This document shows positions 1-9,404 of a DNA stretch of 64,000 nucleotides, piece after piece. Under the pieces are notes generated by a model. The model ran no database searches and was not told the DNA's origin. It saw only the letters and a list, made by a program, of their open reading frames with translations. Each line of letters starts with the position of its first letter. Within the stretch, counting starts at the first letter, position 1. The translations under genes were made by a program, and so were the position numbers. Origin of the DNA: MFD04580-c1 sp963702995 (GTDB lineage: Bacteria; Planctomycetota; Phycisphaerae; Tepidisphaerales; Tepidisphaeraceae); assembly GCA_963702995.1 (NCBI GenBank), contig OY969783.1:2480001-2544000 (forward strand). The letters are read 5' to 3'.

Positions 1-65
1 TGCTCCAGATGCGGCCGCGCATCGAATCGTTCGCCCCCTTCGCCCGCTTGATCTTCGACCAGTGA
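1..65 (+). CDS. C-terminal tail of a gene cut by the window edge
   Basis: An open frame runs from the first base to a TGA at 63-65 and encodes about 20 residues ending in ARLIFDQ. The frame looks protein-like (hydrophobic and charged residues alternate), but it is too short to assign a family. It may be chance rather than a real gene end. Confidence 0.25.
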   Translation, partial: LQMRPRIESFAPFARLIFDQ

Positions 66-634
66 CTGTGTCCGGCCATCGTTGCTCACTCCTCAAGTTC
101 CGCGGCGGTTTTCGCCGTCGGCAACCGCTTTGAATGTCAGCGATTGTACAAGAGTCCGAGGGCCGGTGCGAGCGCAACCCGAGTGCTCGAAACGCCGTGC
201 CGCCAGACGATGACACCACCGTGCCCGGACCCAGCGATCGCCGGAGGCATCCAGTTCTCCCCGCATTCGTGGCGCTCCTGCCTTGGCGTTCTTGGCGTCT
301 TGGCGTTCAATTTCTTTTCGCTCGAAGACGAAGGGAACGCCAAGACGCCAAGAACGCCAAGGAAAGAAACGCCGAGGGGGGATTGCGAGGTCCACCTTCG
401 GCGTCACTCGATTGCAGCGCGAGCGGATTCGTGTGGTCAGCTCTTACCGCGATCCTGTTTCAAAAACGACAGGGCCTCTCCCTCGCCCCAAATGTGTGCC
501 TGCCGCGAAACAGTGGCCACTCCGCCCGCCGGCGCGCTGTTGACGCAACCGGGCAAACAGAAGGCCCTGACGGGCCATGCTCTCGCAGGGCCCCGCCAGG
601 GCCACCTTCGGCTCGCTGAAGGAGGTTCGACGGG
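66..634. other. Gap without a convincing gene
   Basis: Overlapping short open frames exist here on both strands, but they disagree with one another and none has a recognisable domain or ribosome-binding site. The one clear structure is the hairpin repeat at 281-362. The rest shows nothing I can name. Confidence 0.6.
281..362. repeat. Perfect 28-bp-arm hairpin repeat, copy 1
   Basis: The left arm (281-308) and right arm (335-362) are perfect reverse complements over 28 bp, separated by a 26-nt loop containing 'ctcgaagacgaag'. The arms are built from the short unit 'cttggcgtt'. A closely related element with the same loop motif lies at 36687-36777, so this is a dispersed palindromic repeat rather than a lone terminator. 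Confidence 0.85.
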
Positions 635-1387
635 TTATTTCGCCGGCTCGGCGTTGTAAATCTTGATGTCGTCGAAGTAGCCGTCCTTCCCCTGGCAGCC
701 GAATTCCATCTTCGACTTGGTGGGGTGGCCGATCCCCGAAGACTTGAGGTAGGCGGCCGGTTGCCCATCGACGGTGGCGCGCATTTCGTCGCCAACGGTC
801 TCCAGGATCAGCGTGTGCCACTTCTCCGTCTCCAGCGCGAGCGGGAAGGTGGCGCTGCGGCCCTTGAGCAGCTTGTCCCGCTCGGCCTTGTTCTCCGGGC
901 CCTTCATCGCGTAGATCTCGTTCTTCATCACGCCATCGCGCTGGTCGGTCAGGGTGATGCTGGTGGCTGTCATCCGCGCGGTGCAGATATGGCCGTAGTG
1001 CGACCCTTCGTACTTGCGATCGTCGAACTCGGCCGAGAGAGCCGTGGCGCCCGCGAAGCGGAAGCGGAGTTCTACGATGCTGTCCTTGGTCGGGACGTCG
1101 GTCCCGGCGACGGCCTGGTGCCCGACGACGGCGGGCTTCCCGTCGGCCGCCGGGGCGTTCACGCGGGTCTGGGTGCCTTTCAACGCGCCGTCTTCAACCG
1201 TAAACGTCGGGACGACCTGTTGCCAGGCTTTGCCGAGCTCCTTGCGATCAAAGTCGTCGGAGAAGAGAAGCTCCTTTTTCTTGGCGATCGGTTCGGCGGG
1301 GATCTTGGGCTTGTCGTCCGCCTTGTCGGCGCCGAACGAGGTGACCGTCAGCAGGAACAGCGGGGCGAGGAACAATCGAGCGTTCAT
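635..1387 (-). CDS. Secreted DUF1080-like (3-keto-disaccharide hydrolase fold) protein
   Basis: A 250-residue protein starting at the ATG at 1387, where a signal peptide begins (MNARLFLAPLFLLTV, cleavage near FGA-DKA). The longer open frame upstream has no such feature, so I reject it. After the signal comes a single concanavalin-like domain. LLFSDDFDR near the start and the closing DGYFDDIKIYNAEP are typical of the DUF1080/LamG-like proteins that planctomycetes encode in large numbers. The family includes 3-keto-disaccharide hydrolases, but no catalytic assignment is possible here. The protein is probably periplasmic. It is divergent from the adjacent polygalacturonase gene and may share its regulatory region (1388-1665). 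A non-catalytic glycan-binding role is equally possible. Confidence 0.7.
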   Translation of the reverse strand: MNARLFLAPLFLLTVTSFGADKADDKPKIPAEPIAKKKELLFSDDFDRKELGKAWQQVVPTFTVEDGALKGTQTRVNAPAADGKPAVVGHQAVAGTDVPTKDSIVELRFRFAGATALSAEFDDRKYEGSHYGHICTARMTATSITLTDQRDGVMKNEIYAMKGPENKAERDKLLKGRSATFPLALETEKWHTLILETVGDEMRATVDGQPAAYLKSSGIGHPTKSKMEFGCQGKDGYFDDIKIYNAEPAK

Positions 1388-1665
1388 GATGGGCTCCATA
1401 AATTGGGGGACAGGGTCCGCATCGTAAATATTCCGCATCGCGGCAACAAGGGCGTTTGGTGTGAGGCATTTGGTGTCTGGGAACGCCGACGTCCTCGTCG
1501 GCTCACCGCCAAAGGCCGACGCGGACAGGCTTACCAGGTCGTGCGGGACGCTTACCGCGTCGTGCCGGCGGCTTGTCAAAATGAGGGCCAAACCCAGCGG
1601 CTTGCCGCTTCTTGTTTGGCGAGCAAGTGGTACGCTGATCGGCAACAGGTCGCTTTGGAGGGACT

Positions 1666-2976
1666 ATGGCGAAGATGTTACGCTGGGGCCGGCAAGCGCG
1701 CGCGGCGAGCGCTGCGGCGCTGTTCATGTCTTTTCACACCTCATTACTTATAGCCAAGACCGCGGCGGATGTTGCGGAAGCAGCCCCGGAGCGCATCGCG
1801 TCAATCGTGGATTGCGGCGCTGTGGGCGACGGGAAGCGGCTCAACACGGAGTCGATCCAAACCGCGATCGACAAGCTGGCGGCCGCCGGCGGCGGGACGC
1901 TGGTCGTCCCGAAAGGGGTCTTCGTCAGTGGCGCGATCTTCCTCAAGCCAGGCGTCAGCCTCCGCCTGGACAAAGAGGCCGTCCTGAAGGGCTCGACCGA
2001 GGTGCATGACTACCCAAAGCGGCTCACGCGGATCGAGGGGCATTCCGAGCCGTGGCTGCCGGCCCTGGTCAACGCCGAGAAGATGAATCACCTGAGCATC
2101 TCCGGCGAAGGGACGCTCGACGGAAGCGGGCAGCCGTTCTGGGCGGCCTTCTGGCAGCGACGCAAGGAGAACCCCAAATGCACGAACCTGGAAGTCGAGC
2201 GGCCGCGGTTGATGTTCATCGACGACTGCCGGAACGTCCGGATCGACGGGATCACCCTGAAGGACTCCGGGTTCTGGAACCTGCACCTCTACCGATGCAC
2301 GGACGTGCGGGTCAGGAAGCTCGACATCCACGCCGGCGTCGGCACGAACCTGCGGCCGCCCAGTTCCGACGGGATGGATATCGACAGTTGCCAGCGCGTT
2401 GAAGTCGAGGGCTGCTCGTTCGCCGTCAACGACGACTGCATCGCACTCAAAGGGACCAAAGGCCCGTTCGCGCTGGAGGACAAGCAGAGCCTCCCGGTTG
2501 AGCAGGTTCACATCACGGGATGCACGTTCAACGCCGGCCACGCCGCGCTCACCTGCGGCAGTGAGGCGACGACGATCACCGCGGTCGACATGGAGCGCTG
2601 CACCGTGAACGGCGCGATGCCACTCCTTCACCTCAAGCTGCGGCCGGACACGCCGCAGAACTACAGCGGCATTGAGGTCCACAATATCACGATGCATGCG
2701 GGGACGATCTTCGACGTCAGCCCGTGGACGCAGTTCTTCGACCTCAAGGGGCAGCCACCGCCGCAGTCCGTTGTGCAGGGCGTGACTATTTCCGGGGTCA
2801 CCGGGTCATTCGAATCGCTCGGGGCCATCAACCCAACAAAGGGCGTGCGGGTGTCGAAGGTCACGCTGAAAGACGTCAACGCGACGCTCAAGAGCGTGCG
2901 TTTCGACCACGCCCCCATCGACGGGCTGCGGATCGAAAACGTGACAGTGAATGGCTCTTCGTTCACCGGGGACTGA
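1666..2976 (+). CDS. Glycoside hydrolase family 28 (polygalacturonase-like), secreted
   Basis: A 436-residue protein with an N-terminal hydrophobic export segment (about residues 14-31) and a right-handed beta-helix. The pectate-lyase-type entry VDCGAVGDGK follows at about residue 49. GH28 catalytic-region signatures are visible: GMDIDS (the family NTD position, altered), NDDC with D256/D257, and GHA with H292 replacing the usual GHG. LKLRP occupies the RIK-like position. GH28 enzymes hydrolyse galacturonan or rhamnogalacturonan, but the altered motifs leave the exact substrate open. The start at 1666 has a GGAGG-like site just upstream. The next gene, an esterase, is on the same strand 55 bp downstream, which suggests joint expression for pectin breakdown. 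Confidence 0.88.
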   Translation: MAKMLRWGRQARAASAAALFMSFHTSLLIAKTAADVAEAAPERIASIVDCGAVGDGKRLNTESIQTAIDKLAAAGGGTLVVPKGVFVSGAIFLKPGVSLRLDKEAVLKGSTEVHDYPKRLTRIEGHSEPWLPALVNAEKMNHLSISGEGTLDGSGQPFWAAFWQRRKENPKCTNLEVERPRLMFIDDCRNVRIDGITLKDSGFWNLHLYRCTDVRVRKLDIHAGVGTNLRPPSSDGMDIDSCQRVEVEGCSFAVNDDCIALKGTKGPFALEDKQSLPVEQVHITGCTFNAGHAALTCGSEATTITAVDMERCTVNGAMPLLHLKLRPDTPQNYSGIEVHNITMHAGTIFDVSPWTQFFDLKGQPPPQSVVQGVTISGVTGSFESLGAINPTKGVRVSKVTLKDVNATLKSVRFDHAPIDGLRIENVTVNGSSFTGD

Positions 2977-3031
2977 CGCTGGCTCGCGACGCTGGCTCGC
3001 TCAAACCGCAGAGTCATCGGCAAGGAGAATC

Positions 3032-3919
3032 ATGAAGACGCTTCCCGCGCTACTGTTTGCCGTCACGCTCCTGTTCACACCCGTTTGCCACGCGGCCGAT
3101 CCGGTTACGCTCAAGCTCTGGCCCGATGGAACGCCGTCTGCCATGGCGCCCAAGTCGGACGCCACAGACAAGCTGATCAAGGGGTATGGCGGCGTCACGC
3201 CGACTCGAGTCAGCGACGTCGCCGACCCCACGATCACGATCTACCGCCCTGATAAGCCGAACGGCATGTCCGTCATCGTTGCCCCCGGCGGCGGTTACAT
3301 GTTCCTCTCTTATGCCCACGAGGGGACGCAGGTGTGCGAGTGGCTCAACTCCCTGGGCATCACGGGCGTGCTGTTGAAGTACCGAACGCCCACGCGCGAT
3401 GAGGCCGACCCTTCCACCCTGCCCGTGCAGGATGCCCGGCGCGCCCTGGGCCTGGTCCGGCATCATGCGGCCGAGTGGGGCCTGGACCCTGCTCGGGTTG
3501 GCCTGCTCGGCTTCTCCGCCGGGGCCAACCTCGCCGGCCATGTCGCCTGGGATCGCGGTGACCGCGGCTACCCGCGGAAGGCCGACCTGGACGACCCCCG
3601 CGGGCCGGATTTCCTGATCTTCATCTATGGCGGCGGATTCCTCTCCAAGGAGGACAAGACCAAGTTTAAGGACGGCTTCTCCGTCCCCGCCGACGCCCCG
3701 CCCGCCTTCCTCCTGGTGGCTCACGACGACAAGACCAACCCGGTCGAGGCCGCCATGCTCTACCTGGAGTACAAGAAGCAGAACCTTTCGGCCGAACTGC
3801 ACATCTGCGCCAAGGGGGGTCACGGGTTCGGGATGCGGAAAGATAAGAATCCGATCAACGACTGGCCGCAGCGCTGCGCCGAATGGATGAAAAGCGTCGG
3901 TTTCCTCGACAGTAAGTAA
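3032..3919 (+). CDS. Secreted alpha/beta-hydrolase, probable carbohydrate esterase
   Basis: A 295-residue protein. I chose the start at 3032 because it follows an AAGGAGAA ribosome-binding site and opens a signal peptide (MKTLPALLFAVTLLF, cleavage near CHA-ADP). The longer frame from 2951 overlaps the preceding gene. The hydrolase core shows the HGG-like oxyanion segment APGGGY (about residue 85), the nucleophile elbow GFSAG with S162, an acid at D232/D233 and the catalytic H264 in GGHGFG. This is the acetyl-xylan/pectin esterase-like (COG0657, BD-FAE-type) arrangement. Its place directly after the GH28 gene suggests deacylation of the same polysaccharide. The precise ester substrate is inferred, not shown. 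Confidence 0.82.
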   Translation: MKTLPALLFAVTLLFTPVCHAADPVTLKLWPDGTPSAMAPKSDATDKLIKGYGGVTPTRVSDVADPTITIYRPDKPNGMSVIVAPGGGYMFLSYAHEGTQVCEWLNSLGITGVLLKYRTPTRDEADPSTLPVQDARRALGLVRHHAAEWGLDPARVGLLGFSAGANLAGHVAWDRGDRGYPRKADLDDPRGPDFLIFIYGGGFLSKEDKTKFKDGFSVPADAPPAFLLVAHDDKTNPVEAAMLYLEYKKQNLSAELHICAKGGHGFGMRKDKNPINDWPQRCAEWMKSVGFLDSK

Positions 3920-4056
3920 CATCCGGTCGGAGCCGCTGATCGATCTTTTTCGAGTGATGACCCATCCAACGCGGGGACAGAATTGCTTTCGATTCGCGGC
4001 CATCGGATGCTGAAGAGCCGCGACGCGCCCCTCCCTATCCACCGGAAGGCCATCTC

Positions 4057-6212
4057 ATGTCGAACTTCATCTCGTCGGGCCGGACGACCTGGCTCCGCGC
4101 ATCGGTGTTTGCTGCGATCCTCATTTCTGCCGCAAGCGTGTACGCCCAGGATAAAGTGATGCTTCGGCTGGATGTCGAGCCGGGGCAGGCGTGGAAGTTT
4201 GACCGCTCGTACGACGAAGCCTTGAACAGCCGGAAGTCGGCCGGCGGCCAAAGCTACGCGATGGCCAATAAGAATCACGCGCGTCGAGTCGGCCAAATCG
4301 AGATCCTGGCGGCGAAGGAAGGGCGGCCGACGTCCCTGCGCGTGACTTACGGGCCGGATTGCGAGACGACGGCCGAGGCGAACGGCCGCCCGCAGAAGAT
4401 CCCCTTCCCGTTCGCCGGCCAGACCATCACCGTCACACGCGAGGCAAATGGGGCCATCACCCGCAGCTTTCGTGGGCAGGCCGAAGCGAACGCGCTGGCG
4501 GAACTCGACCAGATGCTCGACCCTGACGTCACCCTTTACCCGAATAAGCAGGTCGCGGTCGGCGAGGAGTGGGCAGCGGCCGCCGATGTGGTCAATCGGC
4601 AGTTCGGCGTCACCGGGCCGAGCGACTCCGCCGGGATGACCCTGAAATTGCTCGCCGTGAAAACCGTCGCGGGCCGCCCGGCGGCCGAGATCGCCCTGGC
4701 GACCCACGCAACGAAGGACATGGGCGGCGTCATCCGGAAAACCGAAGCCAAAGGGACCGCCCTCATCGAGGTCAGGAGCGGGCATGTCCTGAGGTTCAAC
4801 CTGACCGGGACCTCGACGATCGCCGGCACGGCGACCGGCCCCGGGCCTAACGGGCGGGCGGTGCCGATCCGGTGGGAGGGCTCGGGGACCATGACGCAGT
4901 CGCTCGTGTCGGAGCCGGTCGGCGGTGAGATTGCTGTGGCGCCGGCCGGCAATGGGGGCGCGGCCGTGCCCGCGGCGGCCGCCCCGCACGGGGTCAACCC
5001 GCTCGATTCCCCGCCGGCAGCCGCGTCGCACGGGGCTAACCCGTTCGACGGTGTGCCGGCGGCCCCGTCGGCGGCGGCTGCGCCGCATGGCGTCAACCCG
5101 CTCGATTCGACGCCGGCGCCGGCCGCCTCCGCAGTCGCGCGAGTGCCGGAGCCGGCCCGGCCGCCGGCGCCGGGGCCCCGGCGGCCGCGGCGCCGATCAG
5201 GTTCGAGATGGCGAGCCTGAATGACGACCCGAGCTACATCGGTGGCGAAGTCTCCCGGTTTCTCATCCCCGCCGGCTGGAAGTTCGAAGGGAAGGTCGTC
5301 TGGGATTTCGCTTCGACCTTCCCCGCCCAAACGCACTGGCGCGTCTCCGCGCCGGACGGGGCCTCGGCCTTCGAGAACTACCCGGCGTTGCTTTTTTATT
5401 GGGACACCAACCGCAACGGGATCGGGTTTCATCCGCCGGTCGGGTCCAAGTACGCCGGGGGTATCGTCGAGCAGCCGCCGAAAGACGTCTTCGCCGCACT
5501 CCAGCAGTACGTGCTTCCGGCCTATCGGAAGGACCTGCTGAAGGCGCGGGTCGTCGGGACGGAGCGGCTCGACAAGCTCGCGCAGTACGTTCACGAACAC
5601 AGCTTTGTCCTGCAGGGGCAGACCCAGCAGGTGATGGCCGGTCGCGTGCGGTTCGAATATGTGGTCAACGGGCAGCCGATCGAGGAAGACTTCATCGCGG
5701 CAATGTCAGTGATCCCGTCCCAGTTCCATACGGTGGACTGGCGCGTGGTGCAGCTTCGGTCCACCCGCGCTCCAAAGGGGGCGCTCGACGACGTGAAGAG
5801 CGACCGCCTGGTGATGGAGCGATCGATCCAGCCGAGCCTCGCGTGGTACAACAAGCTGTACCAGTTCTCGGCGGACGCCAACCGGGCTCGACTGGCGGAG
5901 ATCCAGGCGACGGCCGAGCGCAGTCGCATTTTCGCGCAGATGACGAACGAGGTAAATGAATCCCGCAAACAGAGCTTCGAGAAGCACATCCACGACATCG
6001 GCGAACAGGCGCTGGTTGTCGATCAATACATCCGCGACGTGACGCCGTACAACACCACGCAGGGGCCGCCCGTCGAACTACCCAGTGCGTACAACCACGC
6101 GTGGCAAGGGGCGAACGGCCAGTACATCATGAGCAACAACCCCAACTACGACCCCAATACCGACCCGACTTCGACGCAGAGCGGGTGGGTCCTGCTGAAT
6201 CGCACGAGGTAG
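4057..6212 (+). CDS. Secreted two-domain protein of unknown function, reading frame broken in the linker
   Basis: Two open frames join here: 4057-5220 (signal peptide ending VYA-QDK, then a beta-rich domain of about 270 residues resembling DUF6263-type proteins) and a downstream frame whose first ATG is at 5208. The downstream frame extends upstream without a stop as Pro/Ala linker followed by PIRFEM, so the 5208 ATG is probably internal. The two halves are best read as one protein with a one-base slip at about 5110-5190 in GC-rich linker DNA. The linker holds three imperfect copies of 'PHGVNPLDS'. The C-terminal half (about 330 residues) has no family I recognise and ends in an Asn/Pro/Thr-rich tail. 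No catalytic motif is visible. The alternative is two overlapping genes, of which the second lacks any export signal. Confidence 0.6.
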
Positions 6213-6579
6213 GCGAGGCCCCCCAAAGCCGCGACGTTTTGGGGACGGGGCCGCGTCAAACGCGAGCGTAGGGCACCTCGCCAGCGAGCCCGCGCGAACG
6301 TCGAAAATGTTGCGGCCGTTCGCTGCGGGACGTTGGGACACTGCCCACGCCGACGACCCGCGTCACTCCCGGATCGTTAACCTGTTGCTGTGGCGACGGA
6401 TGAAAATCCGCAAAGCCTCTGGCATGCGCCACGCTTAACAAGTCGGAAAACAAGAAGCCGACGCCGGCGGCCACGGCGAACATCGCATTCGAGGGCGATT
6501 TCGCGGCCGTGGCCTATCGACCCGCCGATGACCTCTTAGACGCGGCCGGTGTTGACGTCGCCAAGTAAGGCCCACGCGT
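6213..6579. other. Gap with a possible coding remnant
   Basis: No complete gene. On the plus strand, a stretch of about 55 codons without an ATG ends at the TAA at 6566-6568 and reads NIAFEGDFAAVAYRPADD near its middle. It looks like the protein-like tail of a decayed or frameshifted gene, but I cannot identify it. A 75-codon minus-strand frame at 6256-6483 overlaps it and is not credible. Confidence 0.35.
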
Positions 6580-7257
6580 ATGAACATGGATCTGCCGATT
6601 AGCGTCGATGCCGAGCCCTACACCTTCGAACTGGTGCCTTCCCAGTGCGCGCTGCTGATCATCGATATGCAGCGGGATTTCCTGGAGCCGGGCGGCTTCG
6701 GTGAAATGCTGGGCAACGATGTGTCGCAGCTCCGCCGAACGATCGAGCCCAACAAAAGGCTTCTCGCCGCCTGGCGGAAGGCGGGCCTTCAGGTGATGCA
6801 CACCCGCGAGGGCCATCGGCCCGACCTTTCCGATCTGCCGCCAGCCAAGAAGGTCCGCGGCCGCAGCGCCACCTGCATCGGCGACCCCGGCCCGATGGGC
6901 CGCATCCTCGTCCGAGGGGAGGCCGGGCACGACATCATCCCCGAGCTCTACCCGTTACCCACGGAGCCCGTCATCGACAAGCCCGGCAAGGGCGCTTTCT
7001 TCGCCACCGACCTGCACGCGATCCTTCAGAACCGCGGCATCAAGCAACTCGTCGTGACCGGCGTGACGACCGAGGTCTGCGTCAACACCACGGTCCGTGA
7101 GGCCAACGATCGGGGCTATGACTGCCTCGTCCCGTCCGATTGCTGCGGCTCCTACTTCCCGGAATTTCACGAGATGGGCATCAAGATGATCAAGGCCCAG
7201 GGGGGCATTTTCGGCTGGGTCTCCAGTTCGACCAAGATCCTGCCGGCGATCATGTAA
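6580..7257 (+). CDS. Isochorismatase-family cysteine hydrolase (amidohydrolase type)
   Basis: A 225-residue cytoplasmic enzyme with the full isochorismatase-like catalytic set: D29 in IIDMQRDF, K137 in KPGKGAF and C167 in VTGVTTEVCV. The cysteine means it is a hydrolase of the nicotinamidase, ureidoacrylate or biuret hydrolase type rather than a true isochorismatase. It cleaves a C-N bond to release ammonia or a carbamate. The NCS2-type nucleobase permease 138 bp downstream on the same strand points to a nitrogenous heterocycle or ureide substrate. Ureidoacrylate, biuret and triuret hydrolases are the closest ideas, but none can be chosen from sequence alone. A second in-frame ATG two codons in could also be the start. 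Confidence 0.82.
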   Translation: MNMDLPISVDAEPYTFELVPSQCALLIIDMQRDFLEPGGFGEMLGNDVSQLRRTIEPNKRLLAAWRKAGLQVMHTREGHRPDLSDLPPAKKVRGRSATCIGDPGPMGRILVRGEAGHDIIPELYPLPTEPVIDKPGKGAFFATDLHAILQNRGIKQLVVTGVTTEVCVNTTVREANDRGYDCLVPSDCCGSYFPEFHEMGIKMIKAQGGIFGWVSSSTKILPAIM

Positions 7258-7394
7258 GAGGCCGCCGCCCGAGGCGCGCCGATCGCGCGTTTTTGATTCT
7301 TCCCAGTGCAACCAAGTGTGACGACGCCTGGGGCGTCGCCTCGCAGGGGGCTCTACCGCGCCGTACGGGAACCACCGCCCCGGAGACTTTTCAT

Positions 7395-8999
7395 ATGGAA
7401 GCGACCAAACCCAAAATCTGGGTGCCCGGAGACTGGAATGCCTTCTTCGGCTTCGGCACCAACATCCTGGTTAACCTGCTCACCCTGACGAGCCTGTTGC
7501 ACTTCGTGCTGAAGATGCCGGATGAGTTGATCTTCGGACGCATCCTGCCGGCGACGGGCCTGATGCTCTGCCTGAGCACGATGTACTACGCGTGGCTCGC
7601 GTATCGGCTGGCGAAGAAGACCGGCCGCACGGACGTGTGCGCGCTGCCGTCGGGGATCAGCGTCCCACACATGTTCATCGTGACGTTCGTCGTCATGATG
7701 CCGATCGCCCAGAAGACCGGCGACCCCTATAAGGGGTGGGAAGCCGGGCTGACGTGGGTCTTCGTCCAGAGCTTCGTGCTGATGGCGGGCGGGTTCATCG
7801 CGCCGATCATCCGAAAGATCACCCCCCGCGCCGCCCTGCTCGGGACGCTGGCGGGCGTGTCGATCACGTTCATCTCGATGGCCCCGTCGCTGCAGATGTT
7901 CATGACGCCGGTCATCGGCTTGACCTGCTTCGCCGTGATCCTACTGAGCTGGTTCGGAGGGCTAAGCTACGGCAAAATCCCCGCCGGGCTGGTGGCGATC
8001 GCGGTCGGCACGCTGATCGCCTGGGGCTCGACGGCCGCCGGGTTGAACTACGGCGACCTGAGCAAGGCCAAGCTCGTCAGCTCGGTCGCGAACTTCGGCT
8101 TCCACGTGCCCGTGCCGGCGTTCCATTATGTCTTTGACGGCTTCCAATTCCTCGGCGTGATCCTCGTCACCGCCATCCCCTTCGGGATCTATGACCTGGT
8201 GGAGGCGCTCGACAACGTCGAGAGTGCGGCCGTCGCCGGCGACAGTTTCCCGACGACCCGCGTCCTGACGGCCGACGGCGTTGTCAGCCTGATCGGCTGC
8301 CTGATGGGCAACCCCTTCATTAACGCCGTCTACATCGGCCACCCCGGCTGGAAGGCGATGGGCGGGCGGATCGGCTACTCGGCGGCGACGGGCATCGCGG
8401 TCATCCTGCTCTGCTGGCTCGGCACGATCTCGGTCATGCTGGCCCTGATCCCGACTGTCGCCATCCTGCCGATCCTGCTCTACATCGGCATGCTCATTGG
8501 GTCGCAGGCGTTCCAGGAGACGCCCAAGCGTCATGCCCCGGCGATCGTGTTGGCGATCATTCCCTCCATGGCCAACTGGGGCTTGACGATCATCAACAGC
8601 TCACTGGCGGCCGCCGGGGTCTTCAGCGTCTCCGATGAGCTGTCGCAGACCATGCTGTCCAAGGGCGTCTACTACCACGGCCTGGCCATCCTGGGCGGCG
8701 GCTCCACGCTCGGCGGGTTGATCCTCGGGGCGACGGCCGTCTGCATCATCGACCGCAACTTCACCAAGGCCGCCGGCTTCGCCGCGGCCGGCGCGCTGCT
8801 GACCTTCTTTGGCTTGATGCACGGCGAACATATCGGTGTCGCCCAGACGCCGGCGGTCGCCGTCGCCTATCTCATCGTGGCGGGCATCCTCTTCGCCGCC
8901 GGCGAATGGGGCGTCGTCAGCGCGACGGCATCGGCCCCCGCGCATGGCGATGAGGAAGAAGAAACAGCTCCAGGGCTGGAGGTCGAGCCGGCGATGTGA
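7395..8999 (+). CDS. NCS2-family (xanthine/uracil-type) membrane permease
   Basis: A 534-residue integral membrane protein with about 12-14 hydrophobic segments. The start at 7395 follows a GGAGA site; the longer open frame overlaps the preceding hydrolase gene. The first segments (NAFFGFGTNILVNLLTL), the Gly/Pro-rich ALPSGISVPHMF stretch and the mid-protein AIPFGIYDLVEALDNVES segment match NCS2/AzgA-type nucleobase:cation symporters. In that family the last of these segments carries the acidic substrate-contacting residues. The C-terminus is short, acidic and cytoplasmic (DEEEE). Together with the upstream cysteine hydrolase it forms a likely uptake-and-deamination pair for a nitrogen compound. 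The substrate (purine, uracil or ureide) is not determined. Confidence 0.8.
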   Translation: MEATKPKIWVPGDWNAFFGFGTNILVNLLTLTSLLHFVLKMPDELIFGRILPATGLMLCLSTMYYAWLAYRLAKKTGRTDVCALPSGISVPHMFIVTFVVMMPIAQKTGDPYKGWEAGLTWVFVQSFVLMAGGFIAPIIRKITPRAALLGTLAGVSITFISMAPSLQMFMTPVIGLTCFAVILLSWFGGLSYGKIPAGLVAIAVGTLIAWGSTAAGLNYGDLSKAKLVSSVANFGFHVPVPAFHYVFDGFQFLGVILVTAIPFGIYDLVEALDNVESAAVAGDSFPTTRVLTADGVVSLIGCLMGNPFINAVYIGHPGWKAMGGRIGYSAATGIAVILLCWLGTISVMLALIPTVAILPILLYIGMLIGSQAFQETPKRHAPAIVLAIIPSMANWGLTIINSSLAAAGVFSVSDELSQTMLSKGVYYHGLAILGGGSTLGGLILGATAVCIIDRNFTKAAGFAAAGALLTFFGLMHGEHIGVAQTPAVAVAYLIVAGILFAAGEWGVVSATASAPAHGDEEEETAPGLEVEPAM

Positions 9000-9404
9000 T
9001 CGACCCGCCGAATTCATGCGTGCGCGGGCCTCGGCCGGTCGATCACGACCCGCCGAGGCTCGCGTCGTTTGGCCCGCGTGAGGTCAACAAAATCAATACT
9101 CGCGATTGAATCCGGTTTCTTCTTTGCCGATTTCTTATGCCTTCGGATTTCGTGCTTCGGATTTCGACGTTCTTCTTGTGCTCCACTGACCAGATAGCGC
9201 TGTGGTGTCAGGTCCCCTCGCCACCGGGAGTTCTGGGGGGGGGATCGAACAGCGCGTAATCACGCACCGTTACTTCGGCCGCATTCGCCGACGACTTTAA
9301 CATCCGTGAAACCAATCCCCCCCCCCACCGGCACCAAGACTGCGAGCTCAAGGTCCGTTCCGCTGTTGAGAACAGCAATCGCGCCGTCGGGCACGCGGGA
9401 GATC
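9000..9404. other. Intergenic gap with homopolymer runs and degenerate repeats
   Basis: No gene is supported. 9130-9175 contains two tandem copies of 'cttcggatttcg'-like units. A run of about ten G near 9235 and a run of nine to ten C near 9317 face each other as an inverted homopolymer pair. Runs like these are prone to length errors. Confidence 0.5.

Noticed and set aside
6256..6483. A 75-codon minus-strand frame with a hydrophobic start
   Set aside because: No ribosome-binding site or family, and it conflicts with a more protein-like plus-strand stretch.
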